A stretch of DNA of 64,000 bases, taken from positions 12,838,067 through 12,902,066 of the forward strand of contig CM026400.1 in assembly GCA_014843695.1 (NCBI GenBank). Direction: 5' to 3'. The position numbers and the translations under genes are program-made. Positions 44,009 to 55,185 of the stretch are shown in pieces. Each line of letters begins with the position of its first letter. The stretch's first letter is position 1. The stretch comes from Archivesica marissinica. Lineage: Eukaryota; Mollusca; Bivalvia; Venerida; Vesicomyidae. Under the pieces are notes generated by a model. It ran no database searches. It had not been told where the DNA came from and saw only the letters and a list, made by a program, of their open reading frames with translations.

Positions 44009-44557
44009 GTGGGAACTGTCGCAATATATCTACTACTCTCAGTCTGATGAATAAATTCTAGCTTCAGCATAAACCTCTGTATGTAACTGTCGCAATATAT
44101 CTACTACTCTCTGTATGTAAGTCAGCACTGCACTATTTGTGCTGTGTTTTGTTGGGTCTGGCTGCACAGGGAATGATGGTGTTGCCCCTCTTCACACCTG
44201 ACATCTTTGGGAACATGACAAAATGCCATTCAATTGGGAATTTTAGCGACATTTTGATCCAATATTGAGGGGGAAAAACAACACAACTTTTTGATTATTT
44301 GACATCCTGTTTCTTGTCTTTGAAGTAATCAACTATGTTCTCCAATTCATTAATGTACTCTATACATAGTGTCCTCAAAACGAGACTACAGCAAATTCTG
44401 GCACTTATAGGATAAGCCGTAATGTTTGGGAATTTTTTGCTAAAACTTGGAGAAAATGTACTTTTTCAAATATGGGAAAAACCAGTCTGAGGAATGAATG
44501 AGAGACATTAGTCAGTTACTGCCCCTGAATACTCCTGAACGTAGATTGGTCCTCTTA
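44009..44557. other. Non-repeat downstream stretch with AATAAA
   Basis: Contains a duplicated CTGTCGCAATATATCTACTA and AATAAA at 44050-44055, a possible polyadenylation signal for a long 3' UTR. No exon recognised. Confidence 0.35.
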
Positions 44558-44995
44558 ATTGGCTTCCTCTGTTTTTATCGTTGTTTCCGTTGCACCACTT
44601 GCTATCTGTTTTCATTAGTTTTCTTATCTTATAATTATTAAATTACTAAATCTCGACAGATATCAGATTGGTCCTCTTAATTGGCTACCTCTGTTTTTAT
44701 CGTTATTTCCTTTGCACCACATGATATCTGTTTTCATTAGTTTTCTTATCTTATTGTTATTAAACTACTAAATCTCGACAGATATCCTACAGCATATCCA
44801 ATGGATACTTTATATTGATTATAAATTAATTAACATGCTTTTGATAAACTCACATTTATCATACCGCAACATATGGTTAGGGAACACCAATAAAAACAAA
44901 GGCTTTCAACTAAAAAGACCAATACATATTTCGGGATAAATCAGACTTTATCTGTCAAGGGAGGTAATCGAAAACCCAATAATGTCTCTCATTGA
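44558..44995. mobile_element. Old dispersed repeat, uninterrupted copy with internal duplication
   Basis: Reverse-oriented relative of 36717-37310, without the MITE. The first ~105 bases (GATTGGTCCTCTTAATTGGC to CTCGACAGATATC) occur twice in tandem (about 44555 and 44664). Old and degenerate; no open frame. Confidence 0.6.
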
Positions 44996-45117
44996 ACCAT
45001 AATATTGAACCTTATTCCATAATCATTTACTTTTCTTGTACCCGGTAACTTACACCATTTTATTGTACCCAGTAACTTACACCATTTTATTGTACCCAGT
45101 AACTTGAATACTGGAAG

Positions 45118-45358
45118 TTAACCCTTTCAACACCACAGACCTCTAAATAGGCTTACAAAAAGTGTAGATCCAGATGAGCCGGCTCGTGATGAGCCGTCTC
45201 ATCAGGATCTGCACTTTTTGCCAGTGATATGACTATTTTTAGACATAATTACCCATTTTCATAAATGAACTTGTCCAAATGTGATTTTCTGGTTCATTTA
45301 TTGGTTTATGAATATCATGGACCAGTCCATGTGAGTTACTTGGTGTTGAATGGGTTAA
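45118..45358. mobile_element. TTAA MITE family A, copy with 10-bp longer centre
   Basis: Same termini as 9428-9658. The centre reads GGCTCGTGATGAGCCGTCTC where the shorter copy has lost about ten bases, completing a palindrome. TTAA on both sides. Confidence 0.75.
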
Positions 45359-45484
45359 TACTGGTGTCCAGAATTACAAACGTGACAAATTTCACATGTG
45401 TATTTAACTTAATTCAAAAATATATAGTTAGTATTCCCCCTATTGGAGTCCATACAAATGTTTGTAGAAATCTGTGTGTTTTAC

Positions 45485-45776
45485 GTTTATTTATCGTCGC
45501 TACCGGTTGCCCATATGAGCGACGCCGCCTGAAGAGATTAGTTATTTTAGATGTTGGAGGATAGTGCATGATACAGACAGAGACCCATTCCAGAATCTCC
45601 TCTGGTTCTTTTACGTGCACGGTGTAAAGCACCGTCACGAGACCTCGGTTTAACGTCCCATCTGAAAGACTGTTAATTTTATTAGGGTCAGACGGAGAAT
45701 CGAACCTGCGATCCCTGGATTACCAGTCCAGCGTGTTACCACTGGGCTACAGATCCGTCTGTGTTGTAGAAATCCT
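45485..45776 (-). mobile_element. tRNA-derived SINE, fourth family
   Basis: Reverse complement of 45706-45776 resembles a tRNA: A-box-like TAGCCCAGTGG, a 5-bp anticodon stem (CTGGA/TCCAG) with loop CTGGTAA, and B-box GGTTCGATTC. The body on + includes CGAGACCTCGGTTTAACGTC, a block seen in several animal SINEs as I recall. Because a body follows the head and the acceptor stem is imperfect, it is called a SINE rather than a tRNA gene. The 45488-45545 part recurs inverted near 35985. Confidence 0.6.
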
Positions 45777-45954
45777 GCATGTTTCAGACTTATATAGTTA
45801 TATGTATATTATAGGTTTGATTGTGGAGTGTATAGCATAGCAACATAGAATCATTGCAGAATAATGTCTAATTTTGTGTATGTACCGGTAGATGGACGTA
45901 CCACTGTCATAGTGAATAACTGCACCTTTTTTTTTTAAACGAATAATCGAATGA

Positions 45955-46170
45955 TTATGAAGCAAGTTTTAGCAACTTATATTAATCACTCTCGTTGGCG
46001 CAGCTAAAAGCGGAAATGTGGTCATTTGTGTGGGAGGTACCCGGAGAAAACCCACCTGTCCGATCTGGCGAACATCATACCATCTCGCATACTTCCCGGT
46101 CTGAGTATCGAACCCGGGTTGCATTGGTGAGAAGCAAGAGCGCTAACAACTGCGCTAGCGTACCATTTAA
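45955..46170 (-). mobile_element. SINE family A, full-length
   Basis: On the minus strand: A-box-like GCTAGCGCAGTTG, B-box GGGTTCGATAC, middle block CCGGGTACCTCC (shorter than in other copies by about 10 bases) and the tail GAGAGTGATTAATATAAGTT. Ends next to a poly-T on +. Confidence 0.7.
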
Positions 46171-46334
46171 AGACCCAAGCATACCACATACCGCTGTGAT
46201 AATATAGTATTATTGTTGTCCGGTGGAACGATACTTACTTGAGGTATTAATAGCACACAATTATTGATAACTATCTCGACATTATTTAGAAGTGTGCGCC
46301 ATCATTCACAATTTGTCTGGAGAAGACTACTTAA

Positions 46335-47568
46335 TTATAAATATATGGTACGCTATGTCCTATAATGTGGTACGTTTATTCCCGGTACTCTATGTCCTAT
46401 AATGTGGTACGTTTATTCCCGGTACGCTATGTCCTATAATGTGGTACGTTTATTCCCGGTATGCTATGTCAGGTACGTTTATTCCCGGTACGCTATGTCC
46501 GGTACGTTTATTCCCGGTACGCTATGTCCTATAAAGTGGTACGTTTATTCCCGGTACGCTATGTCCGGTACATTTATTCCCGGTACGCTATGTCCTGTAC
46601 GTTTATTCCCGGTACGCTATGTCCGGTACGTTTATTCCCGGTACGCTATGTCCAGTACATTTATTCCCGGTACGCTATGTCCGGTACGTTTATTCCCGGT
46701 ACGCTATGTCCGGTACATTTATTCCCGGTACGCTATGTCCGGTACGTTTATTCCTGGTACGCTATGTCCAGTACGTTTATTCCCAGTATGCTATGTCCGG
46801 TACATTTATTCCTGGTACGCTATGTCCAGTACGTTTATTCCCAGTACGCTATGTCCGGTACATTTATTCCTGGTATGCTATGTCCAGTACATTTATTCCC
46901 GGTACGCTATGTCCGGTATGTTTATTCCTGGTACGCTATGTCCGGTACGTTTATTCCTGGTACGCTATGTCCTATAAAGTGGTACGTTTATTCCCGGTAT
47001 GCTATGTCCGGTACGTTTATTCCCGGTACGCTATGTCCGGTACATTTATTCCTGGTACGCTATGTCCTATAAAGTGGTACGTTTATTCCTGGTACGCTAT
47101 GTCCAGTACGTTTATTCCTGGTATGCTATGTCTGGTACGTTTATTCCTGGTACGCTATGTCCAGTACGTTTATTCCCAGTATGCTATGTCCGGTACGTTT
47201 ATTCCTGGTACGCTATGTCCTATAATGTGGTACATTTATTCCCGGTACGCTATGTCCGGTACGTTTATTCCTGGTACGCTATGTCCGGTACGTTTATTCC
47301 TGGTACGCTATGTCCAGTACGTTTATTCCTGGTACGCTATGTCCGGTACGTTTATTCCTGGTACGCTATGTCCGGTACGTTTATTCCCGGTACGCTATGT
47401 CCGGTACGTTTATTCCTGGTACGCTATGTCCGGTACGTTTATTCATGGTACGCTATGTCCTATAAAGTGGTATGTTTATTCCTGGTATGCTATGTCCTAT
47501 AAAGTGGTACGTTTTTTCCTGGTATGCTATGTCCTATAAAGTGGTACGTTTATTCCCGGTAAGCTAGT
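46335..47568. repeat. 29-bp minisatellite (GGTACGCTATGTCCGGTACG), ~42 copies
   Basis: The unit is GGTACGCTATGTCCGGTACG plus TTTATTCCC. Units with TATAATGTGGTACG or TATAAAGTGG inserts are 7-8 bases longer. Open in all three forward frames with the same peptide repeated, a by-product. Confidence 0.94.
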
Positions 47569-48299
47569 GCAGCTGTACGCTTGGTCCCACACTCCCTGTA
47601 GATATGCCTGCATGGTTATTGTTGTATATTTTCATTATTGTTATTATATATTCTACAGGCAATAAACGGTATATTAAAGTAAAACCAAAAGCTTGAGATG
47701 TGTAGGAAGCTAGGCGTATGCGAGGTATAGTTTGTACAAAATGTGTTCGTTTGGAATGAAGTGTTCTAGATCACGATTAACACATTGTACAGAGCTGTAC
47801 ATATTAACAGATTTGCTATGCTGCTAATAGATTTGTATTTTTATTGAAGTTTCTAACTAGGTAACTGTTTTGCTACTTTTGTACTGTTTTATGATAATTC
47901 TGTGTATATATTCCTCCTGCTGTTGTGGCTCATATAATCCTACAGCAAAGATTTTTTATTTTAATTTTTGAAAAGTTTTTGATCTGTGGCTGGCAAACTG
48001 CGAAAAGAGCACTGGGACATGTTTCAATATAATTTGAAGCAGGTATTTAAATGAACAACAATTTTTTTTTAGAATTTTCAAATCCAGTCAGAATTGTCTG
48101 TTAAAGATTAGCTTGTGACAAATTATTGAATTGGTAGCATATATTATTAAAGTCCAATTGAGTTGAATATATTAGGATTTAAGTTACGAGACATTTGTTA
48201 TCTGCAATGTAGCCAGTCTATCATCCTGATATTTGTGTTAAATATGTCCGAATGTCCTTTCTCGATTGTCACCGAGTCACGTTAGATGGCATGTGGAGT
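47569..48299. other. Non-repeat intergenic stretch
   Basis: About 730 AT-rich bases. CAATAAACGG at 47662-47671 could be a polyadenylation signal. No exon or known element seen. Confidence 0.5.
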
Positions 48300-49405
48300 A
48301 TTGAAGATACACAACAACTTATAATACACAACAACCTATAATACACAACAACCTATAATACATCACAACCTATAATACACAACAACCTATAATACATCAC
48401 AACCTATAATACATCACAACCTATAATACATCACAACCTATAATACACAACAACCTATAATACATCACAACCTATAATACATCACAACCTGTAATACATC
48501 ACAACCTATAATACACAACAACCTATAATACACCACAACCTGTAATACATCACAACCTATAATACATCACAACCTATAATACACAACAACCTATAATACA
48601 CAACAACCTATAATACATCACAACCTATAATACACAACAACCTATAATACATCACAACCTATAATACATCACAACCTATAATACACAACAACCTATAATA
48701 CATCACAACCTATAATACATCACAACCTATAATACACAACAACCTATAATACATCACAACCTATAATACATCACAACCTATAATACATCACAACCTATAA
48801 TACACAACAACCTGTAATACATCACAACCTATAAACATCACACCTATAATACATCACAACCTATAATACATCACAACCTATAATACACAACAACCTATAA
48901 TACATCACAACCTATAATACACAACAACCTATAATACATCACAACCTGTAATACATCACAACCTATAATACATCACAACCTATAATACATCACAACCTAT
49001 AATACACAACAACCTATAATACATCACAACCTATAATACATCACAACCTGTAATACACAACAACCTATAATACATCACAACCTATAATACATCACAACCT
49101 ATAATACATCACAACCTATAATACATCACAACCTATAATACATCACAACCTGTAATACATCACAACCTGTAATACACAACAACCTGTAATACACAACAAC
49201 CTGTAATACATCACAACCTATAATACATCACAACCTATAATACATCACAACCTATAATACACAACAACCTATAATACATCACAACCTATAATACACAACA
49301 ACCTATAATACACAACAACCTATAATACACAACAACCTATAATACATCACAACCTGTAATACATCACAACCTGTAATACATCACAACCTATGATACATCA
49401 CAACC
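48300..49405. repeat. 17-bp minisatellite (ACAACCTATAATACATC), ~65 copies
   Basis: Two main variants (CATC and CACA endings) alternate in no simple order. It ends at CTTCACAGAGATAG. Confidence 0.95.
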
Positions 49406-49556
49406 TTCACAGAGATAGATTCCACGACTTGGTCAGCATGTAAACGGCCAAGGATTAAAATGTATCATGCTATGTTTATTTACCGTAGAAACAGTTGTAA
49501 GACTTGCATGAATTTATGTCAAGTAAGCTGGGAAGAGAAAATTAATCAAACTATTG

Positions 49557-51393
49557 CATTTACTGCCAGACTTCAAATATCCATGTTTAAGCTCCTGCAT
49601 TTACTGCCAGACTTAAAATATCCATGTTTAAGCTCCTGCATTTACTGCCAGACTTCAAATATCCATGTTTAAACTCCTGCATTTACTGCCAGACTTCAAA
49701 TATCCATGTTTAAACTCCTGCATTTACTGCCAGACTTCAAATATCCATGTTCAAATATCCATGTTTAAACTCCTGCATTTACTGCCAGACTTCAAATATC
49801 CATGTTTAAACTCCTGCATTTACTGCCAGACTTCAAATATCCATGTTTAAGCTCCTGCATTTACTGCCAGACTTCAAATATCCATGTTTAAACTCCTGCA
49901 TTTACTGCCAGACTTCAAATATCCATGTTTAAACTCCTGCATTTACTGCCAGACTTCAAATATCCATGTTTAAACTCCTGCATTTACTGCCAGACTTCAA
50001 ATATCCATGTTTAAACTCCTGCATTTACTGCCAGACTTCAAATATCCATGTTTAAGCTCCTGCATTTACTGCCAGACTTCAAATATCCATGTTTAAACTC
50101 CTGCATTTACTGCCAGACTTCAAATATCCATGTTTAAACTCCTGCATTTACTGCCAGACTTCAAATATCCATGTTTAAACTCCTGCATTTACTGCCAGAC
50201 TTCAAATATCCATGTTTAAACTCCTGCATTTACTGCCAGACTTCAAATATCCATGTTTAAACTCCTGCATTTACTGCCAGACTTCAAATATCCATGTTTA
50301 AGCTCCTGCATTTACTGCCAGACTTCAAATATCCATGTTTAAACTCCTGCATTTACTGCCAGACTTCAAATATCCATGTTTAAGCTCCTGCATTTACTGC
50401 CAGACTTCAAATATCCATGTTTAAACTCCTGCATTTACTGCCAGACTTCAAATATCCATGTTTAAACTCCTGCATTTACTGCCAGACTTCAAATATCCAT
50501 GTTTAAGCTCCTGCATTTACTGCCAGACTTCAAATATCCATGTTTAGACTCCTGCATTTACTGCCAGACTTCAAATATCCATGTTTAGACTCCTGCATTT
50601 ACTGCCAGACTTCAAATATCCATGTTTAAACTCCTGCATTTACTGCCAGACTTCAAATATCCATGTTTAAGCTCCTGCATTTACTGCCAGACTTCAAATA
50701 TCCATGTTTAAACTCCTGCATTTACTGCCAGACTTCAAATATCCATGTTTAAGCTCCTGCATTTACTGCCAGACTTCAAATATCCATGTTTAAACTCCTG
50801 CATTTACTGCCAGACTTCAAATATCCATGTTTAAGCTCCTGCATTTACTGCCAGACTTCAAATATCCATGTTTAAACTCCTGCATTTACTGCCAGACTTC
50901 AAATATCCAATGTTTAAACTCCTGCATTTACTGCCAGACTTCAAATATCCATGTTTAAGCTCCTGCATTTACTGCCAGACTTCAAATATCCATGTTTAAA
51001 CTCCTGCATTTACTGCCAGACTTCAAATATCCATGTTTAAGCTCCTGCATTTACTGCCAGACACTCCTGCATTTACTGCCAGACTTCAAAATCCATGTTT
51101 AACTCCTGCATTTACTGCAGACTTCAAATATCCATGTTAACTCCTGCATTTACTGCCAGACTTCAAATATCCATGTTTAGGCTCCTGCATTTACTGCCAG
51201 ACTTCAAATATCCATGTTTAAACTCCTGCATTTACTGCCAGACTTCAAATATCCATGTTTAAGCCCCTGCATTTACTGCCAGACTTCAAATATCCATGTT
51301 TAGGCTCCTGCATTTACTGCCAGACTTCAAATATCCATGTTTAGGCTCCTGCATTTACTGCCAGACTTCAAATATCCATGTTTAAGCTGCTGC
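49557..51393. repeat. 41-bp minisatellite, ~45 copies
   Basis: The unit is CTCCTGCATTTACTGCCAGA plus CTTCAAATATCCATGTTTAA and A. Highly homogeneous (AAAC or AAGC at the junction). Damaged units cluster at 51060-51140. Confidence 0.95.
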
Positions 51394-51822
51394 ATTTATT
51401 AATATGAATAAATATATTATGTTTAAAGCGACACTACATCATTGAAAAAGCAAATGTCTGTAGAATATATTTTCCTATTATATGGTATAATTTGTTCTCA
51501 AATATTTGCCTCAAATTCCGAGTATTTCAACAAATAAATAAACGTCGTATACTTGTTGACATAACAAAATACAGTAAATAGGGTCGACATTTGTGCGATA
51601 ACACAATTAATAACACGATTTATGCTACAGATTTACCGCTATATCTCACATGTGTGCCTATGCATATTTATTTATAGACTAACCTTAATTAAATTATCTC
51701 TTAACCGAAAGTATCGCGTTTTTAGTATTGACGTCAATGACAACAAATGTCAATTCAGGAGGAGACGTTTCATGAAATACTACTTTCACGCTTGAAAGAC
51801 ACAAAAGGCCACAAAAACACTG
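51394..51822. other. Non-repeat stretch
   Basis: AT-rich, no exon recognised. ATTGACGTCAATGAC near 51727 contains the palindrome TTGACGTCAA (CRE-like); no evidence of use. Confidence 0.45.
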
Positions 51823-52062
51823 TTAACCCTTTCAACACCACAGACCTCTAAATAGGCTTACAAAAAGTGTAGATCCAGATGAGCCGGCTCGTGACGAGCC
51901 GTCTCATCAGGATCTGCACTTTTTGCCAGTGATATGACTATTTTTAGACATAATACCCATTTTGATAAATGAACTTGACCAAATGTGATTTTCTGATTCA
52001 TTTATTGGTTTATGAATATCATGGACCAGTCCATGTGAGTTACTTGGTGTTGAATGGGTTAA
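51823..52062. mobile_element. TTAA MITE family A, fifth copy
   Basis: 240 bases with TTAACCCTTTCAACACCA and TGGTGTTGAATGGGTTAA. Very close to the copy at 45118, with centre GGCTCGTGACGAGCCGTCTC. Confidence 0.75.
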
Positions 52063-52310
52063 ATTGATTCAATGTTAAGTGTTCAATGTATTCAGAATTT
52101 TGTAGTAGCAATGCATTTATACGCGAACAAAATACATTTTATTTGCTTTTTGCGATGTACATATAATGTCGCTTTAAGGTATATATAGGATCTTACATGA
52201 TTTCATACCATATTTTATGAAGTACACTTATTATATGGTAGTGTCAATGTTTAAATAATGCGTGCTATATGTACTTGTATTGAGAGACAATATTAAAGCT
52301 GTTGTTGAAT

Positions 52311-52532
52311 TTAACCCTTTGCCTGCTGAGCAAATAAAAATGCATTTGCAAACACCATAGATCCAGTTCTTATGCTGCAGCTGATCAGGATCTATGTTGT
52401 TTGCTATTCAGCCAAGTGTTTTAGCTTCACTATCCGAATAGAAACAACATAGAGCCTGAATAGACGGCACATTCTGGCTCTCGGCTGTTTGTAAAAGTGA
52501 TTTCATCCTGCTGCTAGCATACAAAGGGTTAA
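52311..52532. mobile_element. TTAA MITE family B
   Basis: TTAACCCTTTGCCTGCTGAG at the left and CTGCTAGCATACAAAGGGTTAA (inverted, partly matched) at the right, split as CTGCTAGCATACAAAGGG plus TTAA. Like family A it contains an inner palindrome (CATAGATCC ... GGATCTATG) but the rest is unrelated. Same transposase group inferred from CCCTTT ends and TTAA. Confidence 0.65.
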
Positions 52533-52534
52533 TT

Positions 52535-52784
52535 TATTGCAAAACAGGTTCTTACAGGGTGGTGAATCTACCTCCTTTTCAGAAGATTACCCATTTTTTC
52601 GTCAAAATCTTGAAAAATAAATATAGTAGGTCTAAGCTGAACAGAAAACAGTTTTTTCACATTTATGGTTCGGGCAATCCGCCTCATTTTTCAGTATTTT
52701 GGCAGACTTTTCTCTTTTTACAATTTTTCAATCACATCTCTGTTCTTACAAAGTTAGTCTTAATAGCTTTCGAGGCCATATTCC
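52535..52784 (-). mobile_element. SINE family B-like fragments
   Basis: CAGGTTCTTACAG at 52545 and TTCTTACAAAGTTAGTCTTA plus GAGGCCATATTCCTGATGGA (52740-52790) on + match the tail and body of SINE B in reverse. An unrelated ~180-base insert lies between. Confidence 0.5.
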
Positions 52785-53062
52785 TGATGGAATCCATCAC
52801 CATGACGGAGGGCAATCTATCACCATGATGGAGGGCAATCCATCACCATGATGGAGGGCAATCCGTCACCATGATGGAGGGCAATCCATCACCATGATGG
52901 AGGGCAATCCATCACCATGATGGAGGGCAATCCATCACCATGATGGAGGGCAATCCATCACCATGATGGAGGGCAATCCATCACCATGACGGAGGGCAAT
53001 CCATCACCATGATGGAGGGCAATCCATCACCATGACGGAGGGCAATCCATCACCATGACGTA
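52785..53062. repeat. 23-bp minisatellite grown from a SINE body, ~12 copies
   Basis: The unit ATCCATCACCATGATGGAGG plus GCA is the SINE B body segment (GAATCCATCGCCACGAGGGA in other copies) repeated. Left and right flanks are SINE sequence. Confidence 0.9.
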
Positions 53063-53407
53063 GGTCAAGAGGCAATATGAAATTACGTGTCTTGCCTAAG
53101 TATGTGTGCAGACTCGATGATGTAACGGATACAGTCTCCGCCTCATAACACTGAGTTCCAGCCCATCAAGAACCAGAGTTGTGCTGCCATTGGGCAAAGC
53201 ACTAATATCCACATTGCCTCTTTTTTTTCTCCCTCATGGTGATAGAATCCGTCTGGGAAGATGTCTCGAGAGCGATTTGTTGTAAGAACTTGTTTCGCAA
53301 TCGAGCTAACAAAATGCAAATATAGTCTAAATGTAACGGACGTTACTATTTCCGTAATATGCGTTAGTACGTATCTATTATTATATGCTAACTTGTTTTT
53401 TCCACAG
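53063..53407 (+). mobile_element. SINE pieces upstream of a candidate alternative last exon
   Basis: 53222-53325 matches the SINE B body and tail on + (CTCCCTCATGGTGATAGAAT, TGTAAGAACTTGTTTCGCAA). Upstream, 53105-53215 looks like a tRNA-derived head (GATGATGTAACGGATACAGT). The last ~70 bases hold a polypyrimidine tract, TTGTTTTTTCCACAG, ending at 53407. Confidence 0.5.
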
Positions 53408-53466
53408 GACCTAATACTGAACCAGTGATTGAGATTGAGGAGAAACCAGTAGTAAATATAGATTGA
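53408..53466 (+). CDS. Candidate alternative last exon (PNTEPVIEIEEKPVVNID, stop)
   Basis: A strong acceptor (TTGTTTTTTCCACAG) precedes a phase-1 frame: two bases GA, then PNTEPVIEIEEKPVVNID and TGA at 53464. Joined to the internal donor A|GTAAAG in the last CTL exon (42069) it would read PYFM-R-PNTEPVIE, replacing the lysine-rich tail with an acidic one. Alternative C-termini are known in SLC44A1. Joining directly to exon 10 would give TGA, so this route needs exon 11. Inferred from phase, acceptor and composition only. Confidence 0.42.
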
Positions 53467-55185
53467 AACCAGCAGTAAATATAGATTGAAACCAGCAGTA
53501 ACCAGCAGTAAATATAGATTGAAACCAGCAGTAAATATCGATTGAAACCAGCAGTAAATATAGATTGAAACCAGCAGTAAATATAGATTGAAACCAGCAG
53601 TAAATATAGAGTGAAACCAGCAGTAAATATAGATTGAAACCAGCAGTAAATATAGATTGTAACCAGCTGTAACCAGCAGTAAATATAGATTGAAACTAGC
53701 AGTTTAATTTAGATTGAAGCCTGCAGTAAATATAGTTTGAATCAGCAGTAAATATAGAGTGAAACCAGTAGTAAATATAGAGTGAAACCAGCAGTAACCA
53801 GCAGTAAATATAGATTGAAACCAGCGGTAAATATAGATTTAAACCAGCAGTAAATATAGATTGAAACCAGCAGTAAATATAGATTGAAACCAGCAGTAAA
53901 TATAGTTCAAACCAGCAATAAATATAGATTGAAACCAGCAGTAAATATAGAGTGAAACCAGCAGTAAATATAGAGTGAAACCAGCAGTAAATATAGAGTG
54001 AAACCAGCAGTAAATATAGATTGAAACCAGCAGTAAATATAGATTGAAACCAGTAGTAAATATAGATTGAAACCAGTAGTAAATATAGATTGTGAACCTG
54101 TAGTAAATATAGAGTGAAACCAGCAGTAAATATAGAGTGAAACCAGCAGTAAATATAGATTGAAACCAGTAGTAAATATAGATTGAAACCAGCAGTAAAT
54201 ATAGATTGCAACCAGCAGTAAATATAGAGTGAAACCAGCAGTAACTATAGATTGAAACCAGCAGTAAATATAGATTGAAACCAGCAGTAAATATAGATTG
54301 AAACCAGCAGTTAATATAGATTGCAACCAGCAGTAAATATAGATTGAAACCAGTAGTAAATATAGATTGAAAGCAGCAGTAAATATAGATTGAAACCAGC
54401 AGTAAATATAGTTCAAACCAGCAATAAATATAGATTGAAACCAGCAGTAAATATAGATTGAAACCAGCAGTAAATATAGATTGAAACCAGCAGTAAATAT
54501 AGAGTGAAACCAGCAGTAAATATAGATTGAAACCAGTAGTAAATATAGATTGTGAACCTGTAGTAAATATAGATTGAAACCAGCAGTAAATATAGAGTGA
54601 AACCAGCAGTAAATATAGATTGAAACCAGTAGTAAATATAGATTGAAACCAGCAGTAAATATAGATTGAAACCAGCAGTAAATATAGATTGCAACCAGCA
54701 GTAAATATAGAGTGAAACCAGCAGTAAATATAGTTCAAACCAGCAGTAAATATAGATTGAAACCAGCAGTAAATATAGATTGAAACCAGCAGTTAATATA
54801 GATTGAAACCAGCTGTAACCAGCAGTAAATATAGATTGAAACCAGTAGTAAATATAGATTGAAACCAGTAGTAAATATAGATTGAAACCAGTAGTAAATA
54901 TAGATTGAAACCAGTAGTAAATATAGATTGAAACCAGCAGTAAATATAAAGTGAAATCAGCAGTAAATATAAAGTGAAACCAGCCGTAAATATAGATTGA
55001 AACCAGCGGTAAATATAGATTGAAACCAGCTTTAACCAGCAGTAAATATAGATTGAAACCAGCAGTAACCAGCAGTAAATATAGATTGAAACCAGCAGTA
55101 ACCAGCAGTAAATATAGATTGAAACCAGCAGTAAATATAAAGTGAAATCAGCAGTAAATATAGATTGAAACCAGCGGTAAATATA
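53434..55185. repeat. 23-bp minisatellite (GAAACCAGCAGTAAATATAGATT), ~75 copies
   Basis: It starts inside the candidate exon at 53408: the exon's end, AAACCAGTAGTAAATATAGATTGA, is itself the first unit (given here as AAACCAGTAGTAAATATAG plus ATTGA). Some units are separated by an extra AACCAGCAGT. Reverse-strand open frames rich in Tyr, Phe and Ile are by-products. Confidence 0.94.

Noticed and set aside
45706..45776. Functional tRNA gene (minus strand, possible anticodon GGT)
   Set aside because: Acceptor stem is imperfect and a SINE body follows without a pol III terminator, so a tRNA-derived SINE is more likely.
46402..47539. Forward frames with GTLCPVRLFPVRYVRYVYS repeats
   Set aside because: The 29-bp period cycles through all three frames, so all show the same repeated peptide.
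3013..49405. CRISPR array
   Set aside because: Units are contiguous and vary only by point changes; there are no unique spacers, no cas genes, and the DNA is eukaryotic.
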